This document shows positions 20,443 through 27,205 of a stretch of DNA of 28,269 nt, piece after piece. Made by a program: the position numbers and the translations under genes. Origin of the DNA: Patescibacteria group bacterium (GTDB lineage: Bacteria; Patescibacteriota; Minisyncoccia; Minisyncoccales; CG1-02-41-26); contig JAHCRD010000002.1 of the NCBI GenBank assembly GCA_020148085.1, forward strand, positions 1 through 28,269. The letters run 5' to 3'. Positions within the stretch are counted from its first letter, which is position 1. Each line of letters opens with the position of its first letter. The notes under the pieces are model-generated. The model saw nothing but the letters and a program-made list of their open reading frames with translations, had not been told where the DNA came from and did no database searches.

Positions 20443-22158
20443 TTACTTTTTCTTTTCTATTTCCATTTTCGCTTTTTCCAAAAACTTTGTCAACTTTATT
20501 TCCCCAATATCTCCTTTACCTCTTTCTCTCACTCGAACATTTTTCTTTTTCATTTCTTTATCGCCAACCACCAGAAGATAAGGGATTTTTTGGATTTCTC
20601 CTTCTCTTATTTTTTTAGAAACGGTTTCCGCTTCAGTTTTTGCTTCAACTCTCAAACCCTCATTTCTCAATTTTTCAGCAATTTCTTCGGCGTATTTCCG
20701 GTGAGAAGAGCCCACTGGAATTATCCAAACTTGTTCCGGGGACAACCATAATGGTAAAGCTCCACCATAATGCTCAAGTAAAATACCAATAAATCTTTCA
20801 AGAGACCCATAAATAACTCTATGGATAACCACTGGAATTTTCTTCTTCCCTTTAGCATCAGCGTATTTGAGATTAAATCTTCTTGGTATTTGGAAATCCA
20901 ATTGGATGGACCCCATTTGCCATTCTCGACCAATGGAATCTTTCATTAAAATATCAATTTTCGGTCCGTAAAAAGCACCGTCGCCTTCCAAAATGGTGTA
21001 TTTTTTGCCGCTTTCTTCAAGTACCTCCTTAAGAGCTCTCTCTGCTTTATTCCAGAGTTTTATTTCTCCCATAGATTTTTCTGGACGAGTACCCAATCGG
21101 AAAGAATATTCTAAATTAAATATTGAATAGAATCGTTCGACTATTTCAAAAATATTTTTATACTCATTTTTAATCTGCTGTTCGGTAAGGAAAATGTGAG
21201 CATCGTCTTGACGAAATGCCCTCACCCGAAAAAGCCCAAAGAGAGTACCTGATCGTTCAAATCTATGTATGGTATCCGTATCACCAAATCTCAAAGGCAA
21301 TTCTTTATAAGACCTTGGTTTCCGACCATAAACTATCATAGCATTGGGGCAGTTCATTGCCTTTATGCCATATGTTTCTTGTTCGGCTTTTATTAAAAAC
21401 ATCTCCTCTCGATAATGTTCCCAGTGGCCAGAGGTTTCGTAGAGTTCTTTTTTATTGAGTAAAGGAGTGACGATTTCTTGATAACCTCTTTTTTTATGTT
21501 CCTCTCTCCAGAAATTTATTAATTCGTTGTAGATGACGACCCCCTTTGGTAGCCAATAAGGCATTCCAGGAGCGGTCTCATGGAGAAAAAATAGTTCCAG
21601 TTTCCTACCTAATTTTCTATGGTCTCGCTTTTCGGTTTCTTCCATTATTTTAAAATAATTAGCCAGCTCTTTTTTGGTCTTAAAACCCACTCCATAAATT
21701 CGAGTTAACATTGGATTTTTTTCACTACCTCTCCAATAAGCACCAGCAATTTTGGTTAACTTGAAAGAATCGGTTGGCAGTTCTCGAGTTGATTTCACAT
21801 GAAGTCCTCTACATAAATCAACAAAATCGCCACTTTTATAAATGGAAACAGTTTTCTCTGGTAATTCCTCAATCAATTCCAATTTGTAGGGCTGCGCTTT
21901 AAATAATTTTTTGGCTTCGGTTTTTGAAATGATTTCCTTCTCAAATTTAATATCTTGCTTGATTAAATCTCTCATTTTCTTTTCAATTTTTGGAAGGTCG
22001 TCTTTGGAGATAGGAGTGAGTTCCCCGGGGAAATCAAAATCATAGTAAAAACCATTTTCGATGGCAGGACCTATACCAAACTTAACTCCAGGATATAATT
22101 CCTGAACGGCCAGAGCCATTATATGAGCCAAAGAATGCCGAATTGTCTCAATTTTCAT
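20443..22158 (-). CDS. thrS: Threonine--tRNA ligase lacking the N-terminal TGS domain
   Basis: ThrS charges tRNA-Thr and edits Ser-tRNA-Thr. The protein starts directly with the editing domain, MKIETIRHSLAHIMALAVQELYPG, with the HxxxH pair H8/H12 and later LCRGLHV. The TGS/ubiquitin-like domain of about 60 residues is missing, which explains 571 residues against about 640. The class II core shows zinc ligands in AMNCPNAM, DDAHIF and PVVIHRV. RVRAFRQDDAHIF is motif 2 and SLERFIGILLEHYGGALPLWLSP is motif 3. The C-terminal anticodon domain is QVWIIPVGSSHRKYAEEIAEKLR...YLLVVGDKEMKKKNVRVRER. It starts 1 nt after the dnaE C-part stop, so the two are tightly coupled. Confidence 0.95.
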   Translation of the reverse strand: MKIETIRHSLAHIMALAVQELYPGVKFGIGPAIENGFYYDFDFPGELTPISKDDLPKIEKKMRDLIKQDIKFEKEIISKTEAKKLFKAQPYKLELIEELPEKTVSIYKSGDFVDLCRGLHVKSTRELPTDSFKLTKIAGAYWRGSEKNPMLTRIYGVGFKTKKELANYFKIMEETEKRDHRKLGRKLELFFLHETAPGMPYWLPKGVVIYNELINFWREEHKKRGYQEIVTPLLNKKELYETSGHWEHYREEMFLIKAEQETYGIKAMNCPNAMIVYGRKPRSYKELPLRFGDTDTIHRFERSGTLFGLFRVRAFRQDDAHIFLTEQQIKNEYKNIFEIVERFYSIFNLEYSFRLGTRPEKSMGEIKLWNKAERALKEVLEESGKKYTILEGDGAFYGPKIDILMKDSIGREWQMGSIQLDFQIPRRFNLKYADAKGKKKIPVVIHRVIYGSLERFIGILLEHYGGALPLWLSPEQVWIIPVGSSHRKYAEEIAEKLRNEGLRVEAKTEAETVSKKIREGEIQKIPYLLVVGDKEMKKKNVRVRERGKGDIGEIKLTKFLEKAKMEIEKKK

Positions 22159-22159
22159 T

Positions 22160-24232
22160 TTACTTCTCTATGATTTCTTCGATGTCTTCGCAGATTAGTT
22201 TTGGGGGGTCGTGCCAATTTTCAACTTTTCCAGTGACAAAAACTATTTTGTTTTCTTGAAACAGGGAGGGATTTCTTTCAATCACTCCTGGAAAAACTAC
22301 CACCTCAACTTTATCAGTTAAATCTTCCAATTTCATAAAAAGCATTGGTTGACCTTTTTTGGTCAAGATTTTTTTGATACTGGAAATTATCCCTCCTACT
22401 CTTATTTTATGTTCAAAAATCCCATTTTTTAGTTCTTTGAGGGGGAGAGTTTTCTTTTCTAAAATATTTTTGAATTTTTCTAAGGGATGGGCGGAAATAT
22501 AAAGTCCTAAAAGTTCTTTTTCCCACAATAAGTTTTGCCACCAATCACCTGGTTTTGCTGGTTTTAATTTGAAAAAGGGGATTAAATTTGAAATCTTACT
22601 AAATAAGCTTTTTTGGCCATTGGCTTGAGCTCTTTGCATCTCCCGGTTGAAGTTTAAAATCCCTTCAAGATTAGTTAATAGTTTGTTCCTTTCTTCAAAC
22701 TTATCAAAAACTCCAGCTTTGATTAAGCTTTCTAAAGATTTTTTGTTTAAATCCTTTGAGTTAATTCTTGAAATAAAATCAGCAAATGATTTGTAAGGTC
22801 CTCTTTCTTCTCTTTCTTTTATTACTGCCGTTACCACATTGTGCCCGACATTCTTAATAGCCAAGAGTCCAAATCTTATCTTCTTTTGTTTTGGCACAAC
22901 TGAAAAGTTCCTGAAGCTTTCGTTAACATCAGGTGGTAAAACCTCAATTCCCATATTTTTGCATTCTTCTATCAGGAAAGCAATTCTCTCAATATCTGCT
23001 TTTTCTGAAGTTAAAAGAGCAGCCATAAATTCAACCGGGAAGTGAGCTTTAAGGTAAGCGGTCTGGTAGGCAATCATTCCGTAAGCTGTGGAATGGGCGC
23101 GATTAAAGCCATAACGAGCAAAAGGTAACACCCAGTCCCAAATTTTTTGAGCAATCTCTTTTTCTATTCCGTTTTTTATCATACCAGTAATAAATTTTTC
23201 TCTCTGGGTAATCAACAAGCTCTTTATTTTTTTACCAACTGCTTTTCTCAAGACATCGGCTTCGGACAAAGTGAAACCCGCCAATTTTTGAGCAATTTCC
23301 ATAAGCTCTTCTTGAAATATACAAATTCCCTGAGTTGGTTCTAAAATTGACTTAAGTTTTGGATGTAGGTATTCTATTTTTTTTCTTTTGCGCGCTCTTT
23401 CAATATATTCTGGGATAAATTGTATGGGGCCAGGTCTGTACAAAGCTACCATAGCTACTATATCTTCGAATTTGTTTGGTCTTAACTCCTTTAAATATCT
23501 TTTAAAACCTTCGCTTTCCATTTGAAACACCCCTGTGGTTTCCCCATTTTGCAAAAGCCTGTAAGTCTTTTTGTCGTCTTTAGGGAGATTTTCCAAATCA
23601 ATATTTTTTTGATGGACCTCCCAAATTCGAGCCAAGGTCTCCTCAACTATGGTTAAGTTTTTTAACCCCAAAAAGTCCATTTTCAAAAGTCCTAAATCTT
23701 CAATTGAGTGCATCTCATATTGGGTAACAATATTCTTATCATTTTGGGTAGGATGTTGGAGGGGAACAAGCTCTGTAAGATTTTCTTTAGAAATAACTAC
23801 TCCACAAGCATGAGTTGAAGCATGTCTGGCACAACCCTCAAGTTTTTTTGAAAAATCAATTAGTTTTCTTACCTGCTCATCGGTTTCGTAAAGCTGGCGA
23901 AATTCAGAAACTTTTTTCAGCGACTCCTCTAGAGTCCAGCCAAAAGGAATCATTTTGGCAATCTTGTCACAGAAACTATAGCTCAACTTCATAGCTCTTC
24001 CTACATCCCTGACTACTGCCCGGGCCGCCATAGTCCCGAAGGTAATAATTTGAGCTACTTTATCCCTTCCATATTTTTGGTTGACATAATTTATCACTTC
24101 ATCTCGTCTTCGGTCAGTAAAATCAAGGTCAATATCAGGAGGGGCAATTCTTTGGCCACTCAAAAACCTTTCAAACAAAAGAATGTGTTTCAAAGGGTTA
24201 ATCTCGGTGATATCCAAAAGATAGGCAACCAT
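22160..24232 (-). CDS. dnaE: DNA polymerase III alpha subunit, C-terminal part (after in-frame UGA)
   Basis: This 690-residue ORF continues the upstream dnaE fragment in the same frame. It begins inside the conserved block normally written GRGSxxGSxVAYLLxIT. It carries the catalytic Asp motif PPDIDLDFTDRRRDEV (31-46), the third acidic residue in SEADVLRKAVGKK (323-335), fingers, HhH region and a C-terminal OB fold (VEVVVFPGVIERNPSLFQENKIVFVTGKVENWHDPPKL). The ATG at 24232 replaces a residue that is usually Leu. An SD-like GGAGG (24241-24237) lies 4 nt upstream, so independent restart is plausible. With the 360-residue N-part and seven intervening codons the total is a normal DnaE length. Alone it would lack the PHP domain and the glycine-rich loop. 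Confidence 0.9.
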   Translation of the reverse strand: MVAYLLDITEINPLKHILLFERFLSGQRIAPPDIDLDFTDRRRDEVINYVNQKYGRDKVAQIITFGTMAARAVVRDVGRAMKLSYSFCDKIAKMIPFGWTLEESLKKVSEFRQLYETDEQVRKLIDFSKKLEGCARHASTHACGVVISKENLTELVPLQHPTQNDKNIVTQYEMHSIEDLGLLKMDFLGLKNLTIVEETLARIWEVHQKNIDLENLPKDDKKTYRLLQNGETTGVFQMESEGFKRYLKELRPNKFEDIVAMVALYRPGPIQFIPEYIERARKRKKIEYLHPKLKSILEPTQGICIFQEELMEIAQKLAGFTLSEADVLRKAVGKKIKSLLITQREKFITGMIKNGIEKEIAQKIWDWVLPFARYGFNRAHSTAYGMIAYQTAYLKAHFPVEFMAALLTSEKADIERIAFLIEECKNMGIEVLPPDVNESFRNFSVVPKQKKIRFGLLAIKNVGHNVVTAVIKEREERGPYKSFADFISRINSKDLNKKSLESLIKAGVFDKFEERNKLLTNLEGILNFNREMQRAQANGQKSLFSKISNLIPFFKLKPAKPGDWWQNLLWEKELLGLYISAHPLEKFKNILEKKTLPLKELKNGIFEHKIRVGGIISSIKKILTKKGQPMLFMKLEDLTDKVEVVVFPGVIERNPSLFQENKIVFVTGKVENWHDPPKLICEDIEEIIEK

Positions 24233-24250
24233 TGAGCCTCCAACACTTCC

Positions 24251-25333
24251 TCAGCCAGGACCTACTACAATTCTATTTTCTTTTGCCCAACGAACAAAAT
24301 CTTGGACAATCAAGAAATAGGGGGCAAAGCCAGTCTGGCTAATAACTGAAAGTTCATACCCCAACCTATCAGTTGCTGCTTTTTTGTCTTTGATTTGTGA
24401 CTTGTGACTTTCTAAACCTTGGTAGCAAAGTTCTTTCAAATATTCATCAGCAGTTTTGCTCTGGGGAACTTCAAAATAAGGAAGTTTTATTTCACCTAAC
24501 TTAAAATTAAAATTACAAAGTTCAACAATCTTCTGAGTGTTCTCTAAAGCCTCAGGAGCTTCTTTGAAAGAGTTTGTCATTTTTTCTGGGGTTCTCATGG
24601 AAAAATCGTCGGCTTTCATGGTTAATCTTTCTGGATCGTCTTCTTTGGCTCCGGTATTTATTAGCATCAAGATGTCTTGAGCTTCAGCATCTTCTGGTTT
24701 CAAATAATGAACATCATTTGTTGCAACCAGAGGGATACCGAGAGTTTTGGAAAATTTTATTAAAACTTGATTTACTTTTTTCTGTTCTTTGAGATTTGGA
24801 TGATCTTGAATTTCAAGATAAAAGTTATCTTTACCAAAAATCTCTTGATATTTTTTTGCAACTTCTTTGGCTTCATCAATTTTACCCGCCATTATTAATT
24901 TTGGAATTTTCCCTTTCAAACACCCAGATAATCCAATAAGCCCTGAACAGTATTCAGCCAAAAGTATTTCATCAATTCTTGGTTTATAATAGAAGCCCTC
25001 TAAATGAGCTTGAGTTACAAGTTTGACTAAATTTTTATAGCCCTCTTCATTTTTTACCAAGACAACTAAGTGGTATCTTTTATCGTCAATGTTTGGCCTT
25101 CTCTGGGTCATTCTATCTTGAGCCAAATAAAGCTCTACTCCTATAATTGGCTTTACCCCAGCTTTTTTTGCTTTTTTATAAAATTCAACTGCTCCATATA
25201 AAACCCCATGGTCAGTTAAAGCTACGGAATCCATCTTAAGTTCCCTGACATAATCTAAAATCTCATCGATTTTTGGCAAACCATCTAAAAGTGAGTAGTG
25301 GCTATGGACGTGGAGATGTGTAAATTTGGCCAT
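24251..25333 (-). CDS. dnaE: DNA polymerase III alpha subunit, N-terminal PHP part ending at in-frame UGA
   Basis: DnaE is the replicative polymerase. This 360-residue ORF holds the PHP domain: HLHVHSHYSLLDG (6-18), ALTDHG (38-43), PIIGVELYL, GLIGLSGCLKGKI and PLVATNDVHY (201-210). It then enters the polymerase domain and stops at RIVVGPG-UGA. The family has Arg at the next position (GPGRGS), and CGA to TGA is one transition. Reading continues in frame after the UGA as GSVGGS and then the ATG of the C-part. TGA is used as a normal stop by pheT, thyA, tmk and gatB in this window, so a reassigned code is unlikely. A heptamer array at 24382-24409 encodes the SHKSQIKDK insert. Possible meanings: translational split, readthrough, a nonsense variant, or a sequencing error. 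Confidence 0.9.
   Translation of the reverse strand: MAKFTHLHVHSHYSLLDGLPKIDEILDYVRELKMDSVALTDHGVLYGAVEFYKKAKKAGVKPIIGVELYLAQDRMTQRRPNIDDKRYHLVVLVKNEEGYKNLVKLVTQAHLEGFYYKPRIDEILLAEYCSGLIGLSGCLKGKIPKLIMAGKIDEAKEVAKKYQEIFGKDNFYLEIQDHPNLKEQKKVNQVLIKFSKTLGIPLVATNDVHYLKPEDAEAQDILMLINTGAKEDDPERLTMKADDFSMRTPEKMTNSFKEAPEALENTQKIVELCNFNFKLGEIKLPYFEVPQSKTADEYLKELCYQGLESHKSQIKDKKAATDRLGYELSVISQTGFAPYFLIVQDFVRWAKENRIVVGPG
24382..24409 (-). repeat. Period-7 array inside dnaE N-part
   Basis: Read on the + strand there are four heptamers: TTTTGTC, TTTGATT, TGTGACT, TGTGACT. They encode SHKSQIKDK between the DnaE segments YLKELCYQGLE and LGYELSVISQ. Confidence 0.6.
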
Positions 25334-25336
25334 ATC

Positions 25337-26008
25337 TTACTTTATCAGTTCTTTATACTTTACTTCTTCTAAATTTAATTCACCTTTAATATTTGTTTCT
25401 TTTAAAATCAAAAAATTCTGAACATTAACTCCCCTTAAATCAACTTTTCCTCCAATAAAAGCTCGGAGCATATCTAAAGACCCTTCAACAAAAGAATTAG
25501 TTATCTCAAGAGATCCAGCAATTACTGCCCTTCTTAAATAGACATCTCCTTTGATAATTAATCCAGCATGATAGGAGTCATTAACTTTTATTTCCCTGAG
25601 ATCAACATTTCTTTCAACCTTAGTTTTAGCCAAACTCAAAAAGCCAGTCACACTCAATCCCTCAAAATTTAAATTGCCCTTTATTTTAGCTCCGACCAAA
25701 TTTACCACCCCCTTGGCGGTCGTTCCCCTTAAATTCAAATCTCCATTTAAAATTCCAGAACCAAAATAAAATGACCCTCTTATTATTGCCTGCCCGAGAT
25801 TCACATTTCCATTTATGGTTGTTCCCTCAAAAGAAATCGGACCTAAAATAATGCTAGCGGTAAGATCCAATCCGGTTTCAATTGTTCTTTCAGAAAGAGA
25901 AAGTCCTGAGAGAACCTTCCCCCTAAAATCGATTTCCCTTCCTTCAATTTCAGCTCTCCTTACTTCATCTTCTATGTCAGATGGAGAGAATATATTTTTA
26001 TCTGGCAT
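25337..26008 (-). CDS. Beta-helix repeat protein (pentapeptide-like), unknown function
   Basis: The 223 residues consist largely of repeats of about 18-20 residues with the pattern xGxLxLxxxxIxG: ISFEGTTINGNVNLGQAIIRGSFYFGSGILNGDLNLRGTTAKGVVNLVGAKIKGNLNFEGLSVTG and onward to VDLRGVNVQNFLILKETNIKGELNLEEV. This predicts a right-handed beta-helix similar to pentapeptide-repeat proteins. The N-terminal 30 residues (SPSDIEDEVRRAEIEGREIDFRGKVLSG) are helical and polar; no signal peptide is seen. Related folds include bactofilins (scaffold) and gyrase-mimicking pentapeptide proteins; neither can be claimed here. The stop is 3 nt before the dnaE ATG and a promoter lies upstream, so it is probably the first gene of the dnaE-thrS operon. 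Confidence 0.7.
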   Translation of the reverse strand: MPDKNIFSPSDIEDEVRRAEIEGREIDFRGKVLSGLSLSERTIETGLDLTASIILGPISFEGTTINGNVNLGQAIIRGSFYFGSGILNGDLNLRGTTAKGVVNLVGAKIKGNLNFEGLSVTGFLSLAKTKVERNVDLREIKVNDSYHAGLIIKGDVYLRRAVIAGSLEITNSFVEGSLDMLRAFIGGKVDLRGVNVQNFLILKETNIKGELNLEEVKYKELIK

Positions 26009-26038
26009 TGATTCTGATACAATAAATTAAATTAGTAT

Positions 26039-26068
26039 ATTATACCTCTTTTTCAAAATGTTTTGCAA
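26039..26068 (-). promoter_or_regulatory. Promoter for the beta-helix / dnaE / thrS operon
   Basis: On the minus strand TTGCAA (26068-26063), an 18-nt spacer and a perfect TATAAT (26044-26039) lie upstream of ATG 26008. The expected start near 26032 leaves a leader of about 24 nt. The -35 lies inside the start of the divergent rnhB. Confidence 0.6.
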
Positions 26069-26720
26069 ATACAAAAAAAGAATTGTTGTGGGAATCGATG
26101 AATCTGGCCGAGGACCCCTCGCCGGACCTGTCACTGCTGCGGCAGTGACTGTTGGCGCGGCTAAAATCAAAAATCAAAAATTAAAAATTAAAAATATTCT
26201 GTGGAGAATTAAGGATTCGAAAAGATTGACTGCTAAAAAACGAGAAAAAATTTATGAGATTTTGAAAAATCATCCCGAGATTGAGTGGGGGATAGGGAGG
26301 GTTTCAGAGAGAGTCATTGACAGAATCAATATTTTACAGGCAACAAAATTGGCAATGATAAAAGCAGTAAAAAAGTTAAAAATTAAAAATGCCCTAGTCC
26401 GACCCTCGGACGGGTCTAGGAAAAAGTCAAAAATTGATTTTTTGATAATTGATGGGAATTTTGGGATAGATTTAGATATTCCTCAAAAATCGGTTATAAA
26501 AGGAGACGAAAAAGTTTTTTTAATAAAACTTGCTTCCATAATTGCTAAAGTAACCAGAGACAAAACTATGCTAAGATACCACAAAAAATATCCCCAATAC
26601 GGATTCGATAAACACAAAGGCTATGGCACCAGGTTGCACTTCCAGATGTTAAAGAAATACGGGCCTTGTAAAATCCACAGAAAGAGTTTTTCTCTTGGTA
26701 AAAATGGTATAATAAAATAA
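26058..26720 (+). CDS. rnhB: Ribonuclease HII
   Basis: RNase HII cleaves the RNA strand of RNA/DNA hybrids and initiates ribonucleotide excision repair. Catalytic residues sit in VGIDESGRGPLAGPVTAAAV (D14, E15), FLIIDGNF (D132) and VTRDKTM (D168). ASIIAKVTRD and YPQYGFDKHKGYGT are typical. The 220 residues include two additions. The first, GAAKIKNQKLKIKNILWR (33-50), comes from a period-7 array before IKDSKRLTAKKREK. The second, KLKIKNALVRPSDGSRKKSK (107-126), carries an imperfect DNA palindrome flanked by the same A-rich units. Both lie in loops and keep the frame. A 20-nt perfect palindrome (26130-26149) also lies near the start. No SD precedes the ATG. Confidence 0.95.
   Translation: MFCKYKKRIVVGIDESGRGPLAGPVTAAAVTVGAAKIKNQKLKIKNILWRIKDSKRLTAKKREKIYEILKNHPEIEWGIGRVSERVIDRINILQATKLAMIKAVKKLKIKNALVRPSDGSRKKSKIDFLIIDGNFGIDLDIPQKSVIKGDEKVFLIKLASIIAKVTRDKTMLRYHKKYPQYGFDKHKGYGTRLHFQMLKKYGPCKIHRKSFSLGKNGIIK
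26130..26149. repeat. Perfect hairpin palindrome within rnhB
   Basis: GTCACTGC (26130-26137) and GCAGTGAC (26142-26149) form a perfect 8-bp stem around TGCG. It encodes VTAAAVT in the conserved N-terminal motif, so it may be coincidental to codon choice. In the mRNA it would fold stably about 75 nt after the ATG. Confidence 0.5.
26167..26194 (+). repeat. Period-7 array inside rnhB (first)
   Basis: Four heptamers, TCAAAAA twice then TTAAAAA twice, encode KNQKLKIKN between the conserved N-terminal motif and IKDSKRLT. Confidence 0.8.
26375..26435 (+). repeat. Composite insert inside rnhB: palindrome flanked by period-7 units
   Basis: GTTAAAA and ATTAAAA units (26375-26388) are followed by an imperfect palindrome at 26393-26420, then AAAAAGT and CAAAAAT-like units (26421-26434). 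The palindrome can fold two ways: CCTAG/CTAGG with ACCC/GGGT and a TCCG bulge, or GTCCGA/TCGGAC with a CCC loop. It is GC-rich, unlike the surrounding sequence, and encodes ALVRPSDGSRK in a variable loop between conserved RNase HII segments. Confidence 0.65.
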
Positions 26721-26735
26721 GTTATAAGCAAAAAT

Positions 26736-27185
26736 ATGCTAAAGTCGGTCAAAAATCAAATTATTATCTTAGTAGCTCTAGTTTTAATTATTGGAGGGAT
26801 TATTAGTTGGGCTGTTTTTCAAAAATCAAAAATTTCTCCTAAAGAAGAAACTATTCCTGAAGAAGAAATTGTCTCTAAAGAAATTGTTGCTGAAGAGATA
26901 TTTAGCCTTTCTGGTATAGTTTCTAAGGTAGATGCCGAAAATAATCTTTTGACGGTGAAACCAGCTGGTGAGAAAAATGAAGTTAAGGTTATTGTAAGCC
27001 AAGAGACAAAACTGTTTAAATTAGTGTATCCCTCTGAGCCCGGAAATCCTAGTTTTGCCTTGAACAGAGTGAAAATAACTATTGAGGACATCAAACCGGA
27101 GGACCGCGTTTTTATTAAGACTAATATAGATATTGCTGGAAAGAAAGAGTTTAACGACGTTGATTATATCGAGATCCTTCCCTAA
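26736..27185 (+). CDS. Membrane-anchored DUF5666-like small beta-domain protein
   Basis: The 149 residues start with an N-terminal anchor (about 8-27, QIIILVALVLIIGGIISWAVF). A Glu/Lys linker (KEETIPEEEIVSKEIVAEE) follows. The C-terminal domain of about 90 residues reads FSLSGIVSKVDAENNLLTVKPAGEKNEVKVIVSQETKLFKL...VKITIEDIKPEDRVFIKTNIDIAGKKEFNDVDYIEIL. The pattern G-x-V-x-x-V-D-x-x-x-N-x-L-x-V followed by V-x-V-x-x-x-T and DI-x-x-x-D-x-V is that of DUF5666/OB-like extracytoplasmic domains. Function is unknown. Two TCAAAAA heptamers (26819-26832) encode the QKSKIS linker just after the anchor. It follows rnhB after 15 nt and precedes a secreted protein gene. Confidence 0.7.
   Translation: MLKSVKNQIIILVALVLIIGGIISWAVFQKSKISPKEETIPEEEIVSKEIVAEEIFSLSGIVSKVDAENNLLTVKPAGEKNEVKVIVSQETKLFKLVYPSEPGNPSFALNRVKITIEDIKPEDRVFIKTNIDIAGKKEFNDVDYIEILP
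26819..26832 (+). repeat. Two period-7 units in the anchored DUF5666-like gene
   Basis: Two perfect TCAAAAA units encode QKSKI at the junction between membrane anchor and linker. Two units alone could be chance; they are listed because the unit is identical to that in rnhB. Confidence 0.4.
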
Positions 27186-27205
27186 ATTAAATATCAATTA
27201 CAGAA

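Noticed and set aside
24251..24253. UGA read as Gly (genetic code 25, as in Gracilibacteria/SR1)
   Set aside because: Several genes here end properly with TGA in the 4-nt ATGA overlaps (thyA/tmk, tmk/deoC, gatB/aldolase), and the expected residue is Arg, not Gly.
24233..24253. Split-intein DnaE as in cyanobacteria
   Set aside because: No intein sequence is present on either side, the halves are adjacent, and the break site differs; it is a single stop codon in one frame.
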